64,000 bases of DNA from Cercophora sp. LCS_1. Taxonomy: Eukaryota; Ascomycota; Sordariomycetes; Sordariales; Lasiosphaeriaceae. Below the pieces are notes generated by a model, which saw only the letters and a list, made by a program, of their open reading frames with translations, did no database searches and was not told the DNA's origin. This document shows positions 54,774 through 64,000 of this stretch, one piece after another (the stretch's first letter is position 1; each line of letters begins with the position of its first letter). The stretch spans positions 62,001-126,000 of the forward strand of contig JAPZLL010000056.1 in the NCBI GenBank assembly GCA_036250225.1. The letters are read 5' to 3'. The translations under genes and the position numbers were made by a program.

Positions 54774-55070
54774 TCAGAAGAAGCCAGCGTGCGCCATCGA
54801 CTTCCACATCGACTCTTGCGCTGCGACTAGGTAATGTCAGCTACGGTCTTGGAAATAATACTAAGCTTGGCAAGAGGAGAACGTACCGTTGGTGGTAGCA
54901 TTAGTGTTGCCACCGGGCTCCTTGGGCTCCGCCGGAGCGGGCGATGGCTTGGCTGGGACGTTGGTCTTCGTCGCGCCAGGCTGGCCACCGTTGACAGGGG
55001 ACTGTGCTGCCCCATCGGCTGGCTTGCTGGTGGTCATGTTCTGACCGACGGTCTTGTCGCTGGATGCCAT
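54774..55070 (-). CDS. Small disordered protein (78 aa, 2 exons)
   Basis: complement(join(54774..54826,54887..55070)). Exon 1 encodes a Pro/Ala/Thr/Asn-rich, fully disordered 61 residues (MASSDKTVGQNMTTSKPADG...). A 60-nt intron with a good GTACGT donor, GCTGACATT branch and CCTAG acceptor leads to a 17-residue end, VAAQESMWKSMAHAGFF. That short aromatic tail may be the conserved functional part. The clean intron in such a short gene argues it is real. Family unknown. Confidence 0.6.
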
Positions 55071-56332
55071 AGTAAATTTTGGCAGGGAGTCGTGGTGTTG
55101 TACGGGTGTTTTTGAGGTTTGAGGGTGCAGGGTAAATGTGGGATTGTGGAAGAAGGTGAAGGAGGAAGAAAAGAATTAAAGTCCTGCACTGGGGTTTTTC
55201 TAGGCTCTTTCGTGATAATTACCCACCTAGGTATTCATAGGTCTTCCCAGACTGACACGGTGTAGGTTTTTATTCTTGCTTCCAGGGAGAACTATGAAGA
55301 AAACGCGAGGGCAGCAACCAAATATTCTCCCGAACAGATTGTGAATTTCATGCGGCGGCACAATGAATTTGGAGTTCAAAGAGAGCGCCGGAAACCCCAA
55401 TAGAGTAGCGTTCCCCACGCTGCCTTGATGATGGACTAGACCCGCTGCCCGAACACGAGTTGTTCTGCGAGCGACTCCCCAGGACCATTGACCTGAACAT
55501 ACTCACCCACAGTTTGCTTATCATCCGCCTCCTGCGCGCCACCACCACGACCTTGACCTGAACAGCCTCTCGCCCGGTCTGGACCGCCTCTGCCTCAGCA
55601 ACCTCCTGACTGACTGCACCCCGTCTCAGTTCAATCATGCCTGCTAACAAGACGTTAGCGAATGACCAGGGCTGACACTTCGGGTTTTTTATGAAAAGGA
55701 GGGGAGTAGTAACCTACCATGATGGTGAAGCGGTATCTATCTCGTTCTCCTACACGTCGTGTGCTAGAAACTTGTGTGAGCTGCAACTGGAAAATGGATG
55801 GGAAATGTGATTACAATGAAATGCAGGAGAATATGTTGAAATGAGAAACTCACATTGGAGAAAAGGCTCCGCATTCTAGTCAGCCGCCCTGTGTTATGTA
55901 GTTTCTACGAAGAGGAGAGGACGCCTGGGGCTGCGCAGTAAGACAAGATAAAATCTCCAGCTGGATATTCCATCTAATGCTTTAATACCAAGACCCCCAC
56001 CAATAATTACCCACTATCATATTATCACTTGCCCCACGTTCGCCATTCACTCTCGTGGAATCCTGTTGTGTATAGAGATGGCAACGGAGCGGTCAGGAAA
56101 AGCAAAGGAAAGGTATGATAGGAAAAACAGAGGAAAAACAAAGGGAAGCTAAGTGAAACCACCTACTACAGTAATACCTCCTTGTCAGGGCAATAATTCC
56201 GAAAGCAAAACTGAACAAGAACATCGCAATATACCAGCAATTTACAGTAAAAGTTGTGCCCAGATATTCCCAACCGAACAACACCTGTATCATTCTACTG
56301 CGTTGTGCAAGCAAAAAGACTTCGAACAACTC
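55071..56332. other. Interval with a possible unresolved small gene
   Basis: On the minus strand a frame at 55436-55590 ends GEYVQVNGPGESLAEQLVFGQRV and is preceded by a Gly/Arg-rich stretch; donor and acceptor-like sites lie at ~55720 and ~55640, but I could not join an ATG in frame. 55.8-56.3 kb is AT-richer and shows nothing. Confidence 0.35.
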
Positions 56333-56777
56333 TTACGCACTTGTATCCTCGCCGTCACCGTCTTTGTCATTCTCGCCGTCATTACACTCTTCACTGCTCT
56401 TCGCAGTATCCTTTGCAGTCTCGCGTGCGATCTTCTCGTCGAGTTCCTTTCGCCACTCGACCATGTATATAAAAACAATCAGTTTCTGCCTTCTGAGTAA
56501 GTGTATCAATGTATTTGAACAGAAATTACCTTCAACGGAGAAGTCATAGCCCATGCGTTGCATGGTGAGCCACGTATCGCAAGCTATCAAGGTCTTTCGT
56601 CAGCGCAAGCAGTCCAACTCCACGCTCGGAAAACGACCACGCGAGGTGATCCGCTGGAGTGCTGGCGGTAGAGCGGGACTGTAACATACCGTACTCCAAC
56701 CGTTCCTTGTCGGTGTCTGGGCCCTGGGCTGCCACAGGCTGGCCAGCCAAGCGGTTGTCAAAATAAAAGAGACTCAT
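56333..56777 (-). CDS. Small multi-exon protein, last junction unresolved
   Basis: Exon 1 (56690-56777) MSLFYFDNRLAGQPVAAQGPDTDKERLEY joins through a 105-nt intron (GTATGT...TGATAG) to exon 2 (56530-56583) ACDTWLTMQRMGYDFSVE in frame. A GTAATT donor follows. The last exon clearly ends EWRKELDEKIARETAKDTAKSSEECNDGENDKDGDGEDTSA at 56333, but no acceptor gives the right phase for that donor, so either a weaker donor (GTTGAA, phase 0) is used or the gene has a lesion. Acidic C-terminal tail; no known domain. Confidence 0.55.
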
Positions 56778-57810
56778 TGCCTAGTTGATACTACCACCGC
56801 CACCCAAATTACGTACAAAGGATGGCATCTTCGGGTACTGCCACCCTATCAGCCGACCTTTGTGCGCTAACAAATCCAGGATTGTTGTTATCATAGGATC
56901 GGCGAATACTCCCGAATCTCCTGATAGTGATCTCTATGTGCCAATGCCTGAGGGTGCTATGGTGGATTGACTGATGGTGGGCTGAGAGAAGCTAAAGGAG
57001 CTGTTAGACCACTTGTTTGTGCGAGGTGCACGTACCAATTACTGAGTCTCTGTTTTTTGGCAACCGCTTGCCAGCGTCGTCGACTTTCTTGGCAGGGTCG
57101 GACATCCTGTTTGCTGATTTCTTGCCAGGTAGGTTTGGTTGGCCTGTGTACTGTTGGGTTGATGTTGAAGGAAAAGAAAAAAAGAGGAAGGAAACTCGGA
57201 AATGGGGTTTTGTAGCTGGGGAATAGTGTGGCCGGTCAGCCGTGGGTGAATCGAGGGGCCCACTACCGTAGCGCTATTATGAGACGGAATTGTGCTCGGG
57301 TGAAGTTTTGTCCATGATGCAGTGGATTGAGAAGTGAGGGGCAATGGCTGGCAGTGTCACTGTGCAGAGACGAGATGAGATGAAAACCAAGGAAAAGAGA
57401 ACACAACGAAATTGAAACATGGCTTGTGTTGGGCTCGCCACCATTGTCGTTCTTCTCCTATTATGGCTGGGCGTCCGACCGAGAGTGACCTCCTGTCAGG
57501 TCGGTGTGCTGACTTGTGTGTTGTGTTGTTCACGCTGAAGGAAACGTGACGGGGAGGCTTTGCCTCAAGCTCTGCAGGTGGGGAAAATAGGATCAAAATA
57601 AAGCAGAGAGTTCAGGTGAGTTCCAATATCGAAACCTCAAGAGCGCCAAAAGAAAGATGAGGTGGTTCATATTCCATCATTACCAGTGTTCATCCAAAAT
57701 TCCAACCCACTTTCAACCAACACGGGGTATCATCATCGTACAAGTACATGCGCCTGCGGGTTCGTGCAATCCAAACCGCAAAAAGTCAAAATGGAAGTGA
57801 AAAAAAGTGA
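56778..57810. other. Interval without a supported gene
   Basis: Frames here (e.g. 56967-57215 plus) are short and unsupported. 3' flank of the rhodopsin-like gene begins near 57.7 kb. Confidence 0.45.
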
Positions 57811-59080
57811 TCATCTCGCCAATCCCAACTGGTCATAAGCCTTCGACGGCTCCGGCACCAAATACGACCCTTGGTGCGTCTGTCTCTCCAACTCAAATGC
57901 CAAGTCCGATGTGTATACCTCTGGCGTCTTGTCTGCATCCTCAAGCTTGGAAAAGCAATGTTGTTCCAGGATAACGCTCGCTCGCTTTGAGTGAACGGTA
58001 GAGGTTGCCATGACCTCCCGCCGCGAGGGAATGGTCTTGATGGCGGCAGAGTAGGAGCTGGCAAACGCTGAACCGAGGAGACGAGGGAAGAAGCGGGCGA
58101 CGAGTGGTTTGAGGGTGGTGAGGCAAGCGCAGATGATAGCGAGGTTGATCTCAACGGCTCCAAGGAGCGCAACAGTCGAGAAGCTGTACGTGACGTCGGA
58201 GAAGTCGAGACTGCGGATGACCGTGATGCGGATAATGGAGAAGAAGCAGACCCTAGAGAAGGTTAGCCCGATAGAGGTGAGCAGTTGGAGAATGGCGTAC
58301 ACAAAACCGAGGCAAAAGATAACAATGAGACCAATCTTTTGCTTGCGGTGTATCTTCAGGTTGATCAAGGCAGGGAGGGGCAGGACGAAGATCATAAAGT
58401 CAGTGACGATGTGGAGGATGCTGTTCCCAAGGGCCCCGGCGAGACCCAAGCACCATCCCTTGACCGTTGGGTCCCAGACGGCCTGGAGGGGTATGCATTG
58501 GATGCAGATTGAGATAAAGACCCAGATGTTGCAGGCCGTGACAATGGCCAGGACCACTAGGTTCGCGATGCGCAAGGGGCCATGGACGAGGATGCGCGTA
58601 TACAGAACGAGGATCGATAACTTTGTAAAGGCGAGGCTCATCGTATAGAAGAGGAACGTGTACCACTGCTCTTTGCCCCATTGCACCATCTGCTCGGGCG
58701 TCCGCGTCCAGATGTGATGCCCGAGGGCGAAGATTGTTTCTGTATTGATCTGTGAGCTCGCGGTCGTTTGTCTAGTTGGGCAGAGCACTCACGCCGGATG
58801 AAGCCGATGCAAGTGCCGACGGACAAGATCTGCCGATGTCATTGTTAGCGAGGTCGTTCCACCTGGGTGGGTGGGGATGGCATACCATGGCAACGAGAAT
58901 CAGCCAGTCCTCTGTCCCAAGCACTGTGAGGATGTAGCGGCGGGTGTAAAACCGCAAACCGACCGTGACACCAGCAACGAGCGTCATGATGGTCCAGACC
59001 ACTATGATCTGGGCCACCTGTGTCGAGGTATCCATGTTGGGCGGGGCACCGAGGCCCGTGGCCGTCGAGTTGGGAGCCAT
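57811..59080 (-). CDS. Rhodopsin-like fungal integral membrane protein with a frame conflict
   Basis: Exons: 58886-59080 (MAPNSTATGLGAPPN...QIIVVWTIMTLVAGVTVGLRFYTRRYILTVLGTEDWLILVAM), 58793-58829 (ILSVGTCIGFIR) and 57811-58749 (INTETIFALGHHIWTRTPEQM... to the stop). This is the fungal seven-TM rhodopsin-domain family (SAT4/PTH11-neighbour type): LRFYTRR, EDWLIL, FYTMSLAFTKLSILVLYTRI and the WDPTVKGWC stretch all fit. The cytosolic tail is ~90 residues. Exon 1 to 2 is in phase, but exon 2 (37 nt, phase 1) cannot join exon 3 in frame; skipping exon 2 keeps frame but breaks the second membrane segment. Either a one-base error/lesion or a splice form I cannot see. Confidence 0.78.
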
Positions 59081-61254
59081 CACAAAACTAGCATGGTCCG
59101 AGAAAGATCAGATATTCGGAGCGGATGGGTCGACCATTCTTCTTGTAGCATCGGTCCCGGGGAGCAAAACCACAGCGCTGGGACGGTGTCGAAGAGGGGC
59201 TGAATTTCGTGTTCGAAGTCGACCAAAGGGGACACCACCTCGGATTTGATGGAGATTATCTGGTTGGCAGCCACATGGCAGAGGCGTCGTGCGCTTGGAC
59301 CCTGGGTTCCCACATCTTGGTTGTGAATCGCTGGAGGGAGACCTGCCAGGCTGCAGGACAAGACGCTAACGCACGGCGTCACAGCCAAGGGCATGAAAAG
59401 CACAGCGAGCTTCAGCTCCAAGACGGGCCTGAGCAGAGGGCAGACGAGCGGATTGGCGTCAACTGCATATCTTTCCAATCGCGTAACGCTATGCAGGTCC
59501 GTGGACTAAACCCGGTTCAGTCGTCGAGGAAGTTGGTCCCAGTGTTCCAGAAGGGGCTGGCGAGTGCTGCTGATGTCGTGATCGGAGGAGATCAGGCTGA
59601 GGACGGTCAATGGCAAACATTCGTCGTCGTTTCCAGAACGTGTCATCGTCCGAAAGCGCAAATTTTGCATGTCGGTTCAGGCGTAATTGTTTGGATGTGC
59701 CATGCGGTTTGTCGAGTGTCAAGTGGAAACAGGATGTTCGGCCAAGGAAACCCCTGAAAAGCGACAGGGCGACATTCTGGGGAACCTGGGGAAGACCCAG
59801 GTCGGTGGGGCCGGCCAAAACACGGTCCCGAGCCAGCGGGAGCCACACAGACCGGAAAGTGGAGTGGGCATTCGGGCGAACTCACCCCGACCATCAACAA
59901 GGTCGCAAGACACCGACAACGATATTTTCGGGCATGAAAATACAGAAAAGCGTAAGTCGTATTGCTTCAGCATGGAAAGCTGACCAGAGGTCATTTCCAG
60001 GTCGGGAGTAGCAACGCCCTTAAACATCGACCCCCGAGCGGACCGGGCCTCACCGAAGACGCTGTCTTGACCACCTCAGGAAGTAGTAAGCAGCCCACGC
60101 ACGCCTCCGTTTGACCCCAACCCCGTCAAATTACTAACAAACAATTTCCTAGGACCCTTCAGCGCCCGGACTTGACTCGCGAAAGACTCAGGCAAGCCTG
60201 CCACAGGCCTATTTGACGAACAATAAGGACTGAGGGTGATCGAAACCTCAAATCGTGCCCAAACCATCCAGGGGAAGACATCTAGAAACAAACACCAGAC
60301 CTACACTGCACTATCGCATCGCCACCTTTCTTGACAAACTTTAGAATGGTCCTCTCGGCTCTTCTCTGCCGAGATCCAGGAGAGACACGTGTTGCATCTC
60401 CACTTGGGGCGGCAGGTTCGATAATGATCTTCTGGATTGATCCTCAGTAGGATAAAAAAGGTATTGCACAAGAAAGCCCACTGAAACGCGTGCCCGCGAG
60501 AACTTTGGTGCTGCTTTGGGCTCATCGCCGCCTTGCAATCCTCAAGATCTAGATTGTGGCCCCAGCCTCCTCTTTTGTATGGTACCTATGAAGAATCGGT
60601 GGTTAGACGAGAGGCCGCTGTCGGGTTTTTCTTCAGCGCCTTCATTCAGGCGTCGAGCAGGCTGTGGGAAGATTCGCGGAGCAAGCCCTGTGGGCCATAC
60701 CCGTGAAGCTCTCCAGCTTCTGAACCGGGGAGGAGAAAGTCGTCAAAGTCGTAGTTGAGATAGGTATATAAGCTCCCGCCCATGGGACGCAGTCGAAATT
60801 GCGACATATGATGCTTAGGTAGTACAGACTCGCTCCTTGTTAGAGCCAGGACGATGGTCGGGGGTTAAGCGGCCTGCGTTCAAACCTAAACCAATTACAT
60901 TCATAAAGGCGGAAATTTCCAGCAATGCCGTAATGACGACCGACCTAGAAACCAAAATCCATACATCCCATTCTCATCCAGATATGCCTCACGCAGAGAA
61001 TGGCGATCTTCCCGAGCATAATTCTGGTCATGTCAAAAGGAAAGTGCGGTGAGAATGCAGAGCAGATGACGAGAACTAGTTCTGGGTGTCTATCTTGGCA
61101 AACCACGAATTAACTCCCGCAAACAAGCCAAAAAGGAAAAAGAAAAAAAAGGAAAGAAAACCAACTCCACGCCCTGAGCCTCGGTCGACCCGCCGCCCCA
61201 AGTGGGGTACAGCACAAGCTCCGGAAGTCAGTCAACAGCCGGGTCCTCCTGACA
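59081..61254. other. 2.2-kb interval without a supported gene
   Basis: Overlapping frames on both strands (to ~180 codons) without domains. An A-rich run is present near 61125-61160. Nothing recognised. Confidence 0.45.
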
Positions 61255-62528
61255 CTAATCTCTGCAAGCGCCATCCTTGCACCGGTACCCCTCGTCGTCC
61301 TCGTACTCGTCTGGCACCCATAGGGTGACCCCCTTCTCCGCAAACCTCTTTTCGGCCAGTACCCAGAGCCCCTTCCAAGATCCCTTGACACCCCCCAAAT
61401 GGACCCCAATCAGATCCGGGAATTCCAACTTTTCGGCAGCTGCAAGCCCTGAAATTGGATGCACGGTTCCGCCAATGTTCCCGGTCAAGTCGAGCAGCCC
61501 CAGGACGACGATGCTCGAAGGAAGCAGTTTTTTCAGGACGTCTCGTTCTTCTGGGACAAAGGCAATCTCTTCGTCTGGCCTACTGAGTCCCGAGATGTCG
61601 GTAATGCAAGTCATAGTCCACTCCAGCTTTTCCAACGCCTCCAAGCTAGTGAGATCCGTGAGGTGGTGCAGGTCATCGTAGTTTTCTGCCGTGATGTGGT
61701 CGTTATAAACCATGTGGCTCATGTGGAACTGAAGAAGCTTTAGACGGCGAGAAAGTCTGGCATCTGTAAGAACTTATGGTAGTTGAGTAGGGAAGAACGA
61801 TCGGTCGTGCGGACCTTCTGTGATGTATCGCAACTCGAGGTTCGTCAACATGGGACAAGACTTCAAGGGTGCCGCCAAGGTCTCGGCCGAGAAGTTGACC
61901 TTTTGCGGTGTCAAGGACGTGAGGTTGAACCTGCTAGGTGCGCGGACGCTTGGGAGGAAGGTCCGCGCCGCGCTGCCGGACTCGGATGTCAGCTCGTCTT
62001 GGCCGACCGGGCCCCAGGCTGGATGGATGCGCCAGCCAGTCAGTGTCTTGATATTTGGTGCGCCCGCGGGGATATGTGACGCCCACTTGATCGAAGCGGA
62101 GGAATTGTCGCCGACGACTGGACGGGCTATGTGCAACACCAGCAGCTTCGGTAGTCGGTCCTTTCTCTTAGGTAGAAAATAAATATCTTAATTAAATATC
62201 GAGCGACTATCCGAAAACAGACAATGGTCTCTGCGATAATGTCTTTATAGGTATATTTGGCGGCCTCTGGGCGCTCCATGAGGGTTCGGGCAAGTGACAC
62301 CCGGCGACATCCTGTGATATGTGGGCGCTCGTACAGGAATGGATGAATGAGGGCATTCATCTGCTTGCTTGTTCTGCTGAGGCGTGACAGGTCGGCCAAG
62401 CTTGCGGCGTCTTTGTCGGGGATGTCGTGAGGTGCGAAGCAGATTCGGTCATCGAAAGCAGGTGTGTGTGCTCCGCGGAGCGCTGTGGCGAGAGAGCGCG
62501 TTGCTTCGTACCTATGACTGCAGTGCAA
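61255..62528 (-). CDS. F-box-like protein, start unresolved (3+ exons)
   Basis: Exons 61255-61763, 61815-62166 and 62223 to about 62528. The N-terminal part FDDRICFAPHDIP..SLADLSRLSRTSKQMNALIHPFLYERPHI is an F-box-like helix bundle as in many fungal F-box/LRR proteins (LSR..K..N.L..P.LY). The middle (RLPKLLVLHIARPVV...LKSCPMLTNLELRYITE) and C-terminal (NYDDLHHLTDLTSLEALEKLEW) parts have leucine-rich spacing. Introns of 50 and 56 nt; the first donor (GTCTGT) is weak. The frame is open at 62528 with no ATG, so the first exon or start lies upstream or is lost. Predicted SCF-type ubiquitin ligase substrate adaptor. Confidence 0.7.
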
Positions 62529-64000
62529 GAGCCTCCATTGCGAAGGTGGTAATCGCGGAGTCCTCAGGCTGCGGTATAGATAGTGGTGGTGTATGGGGCC
62601 CTCCTTGGGCGAATATGGCGACCGTGATTATGATAGGATGAAGCTGCGCTGGTGAATCGATCAGGCACGTCGAGGATCAGATGGACTGCAGTCGATGAAT
62701 CGTCTGCCGGCGAAAAAACCACGGATCGGAGGAGAGATGCGATGAAAATTCAGTCTATAACATTGACGACACAAAGAGCACACAAGGAGCAAACTGCAAT
62801 CAGAAGTTTCTCATGTGGGAGTCAGGTTGTCTCAGGGCAACGCTTAAGACGTCCGAAGCTGTCTCAAGGACGATGGGGCCCCGTGGGCGAGAAGCCATTT
62901 GCCAAAATTTTGTCTTTCTGCTGCCGAAAGACTTCCCTTTCCATATCCCTTTTGCTTTCCGATGGCTCGCGACGTAGCCAGTCAGCAGTTTGTGTATTAT
63001 TTTTGAGCCCTACACAGAGCGAGCTCCGCCAGGCATGGCCATCTTCGGAAGTAGCGTTATATAACAATTGTTTGGCAACCAACTTTCCAGGTGTGTCATT
63101 GGCTGATGCCAGACGCTCACGCGTCCAACCCGTCATCTTGGAATGTGCCGTACTTGACACATATCAGGATGCGATTTTGTCACTCTGGTCACCACGTCAA
63201 GAACATTAAATGTATGTAACTCGCTGCCCCGGATGCAGCATCCTTCCGAGCAACTGAGTCCACAGCGACCTAGAGAGGCGGTTCGTACCGTACTATCGTT
63301 AAGTAGCGTTGTCTTGATGTAACATTGGTTACGAAATACCCAGGTGTTTTGGTTGTATGTGGGGGGGGGGGGGGGGTTGTCTTGGTTCGCTTGGCTTCAC
63401 TGTTCCCGGCACTGCCCCGTCTCTGGCGTTGGCAGCCCGAGGATTGATGATGTGAAACCAGCAGAGGTATTAATCCGTAGAGGGCTCCCGATTGGCCACC
63501 CAGGCGGATTCCGCCCTCTCTCCAGAGCCTATGGTGCTCGCCCGCGTAATGCCCCTGCACTTACAACTCGCTACTGCGCTGATCGCCCTCCACAACTGCG
63601 TTGACTTCTGCGCCTATTTCCGGGACCTGATTTCGCAACCTCTACTACATACAGACAGAAATATATCAAAGTTCAAAAATTCTCAATCACTTGCTTACAC
63701 TGACATTTACCCCACTTTTTGTCTTGCCTTTCATCGCACAATACCCCACATCACCGGCACAACATCTTGTCGGGGCATCACTAAGTACCCCTTGGCCGTT
63801 GAACTGTAGATATCAAGCCTCTTGGAACCAAACCCCATCACAGCCCCGGGTCATGGTTCGTTCCTTTTCTACTAGGACATACCATCTGCAAACATTACTA
63901 ACCACAATCCAACCATGAAGCCCTCGCGTTACAGACCACCCACCCAGCCCATCTAGGAGGCAGGGGCGGTTTTAGGATTACCACCACGGAACGGAGGCAA
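62529..64000. other. Terminal interval, no supported gene
   Basis: Includes a 16-nt G run at 63361-63376. A 185-codon plus frame at 62652-63209 lacks domains and overlaps an open minus frame. Nothing else recognised to the window end. Confidence 0.45.

Overview
The window is fungal nuclear DNA from a filamentous ascomycete (Pezizomycotina, most likely Sordariomycetes). This rests on genes broken by short introns (about 45-130 nt) with GTAAGT/GTGAGT donors, CTAAC/CTGAC branch sites and C/TAG acceptors, on C-biased third positions, and on families typical of the group (Clr5-domain, ABM-type, 2EXR/F-box-like, rhodopsin-like membrane protein, an expanded kinase family seen here as a wreck). There is no sign of bacterial operons, rRNA or CRISPR, and I found no convincing tRNA. 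All exon-intron structures were assembled by eye from splice signals and reading frame.

Layout. 1-7.5 kb: a Gag-like zinc-knuckle ORF, a D-amino-acid oxidase, and a gene-poor stretch with a 153-bp inverted-repeat (MITE-like) element. 7.6-13.2 kb: the most interesting locus, a cytochrome P450 divergent from an 810-aa fusion of a class I terpene synthase with a PRISE-type (progesterone 5-beta-reductase/iridoid synthase-like) reductase. 14.8-21.3 kb: a small N-myristoylation-motif protein, a 3.4-kb gap, and a long coiled-coil protein with fourteen 11-residue repeats. 22-26 kb: degenerate sequence with a kinase pseudogene. 26-38.5 kb: ordinary gene-rich DNA (mitochondrial small protein, alpha/beta hydrolase with a GC-AG intron, GH31 glycosidase, MFS drug-type antiporter, Clr5-domain protein, small membrane protein). 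38.5-48 kb: an acidic nuclear-type protein flanked by two families of degenerate tandem repeats (about 90-nt and about 95-nt periods), a 2EXR-like protein and a tandem ABM-like protein. 48-64 kb: Cys-rich micro-protein, tyrosinase-like gene, large membrane protein, several tiny multi-exon genes, a rhodopsin-like membrane protein with a frame conflict, and an F-box-like gene.

The only clear functional grouping is P450 + terpene synthase-reductase: the fusion could cyclise a prenyl diphosphate and reduce an enal/enone-type intermediate, with the P450 supplying the oxidation between the two steps. That is inference; the domains and their physical fusion are read directly from the sequence.
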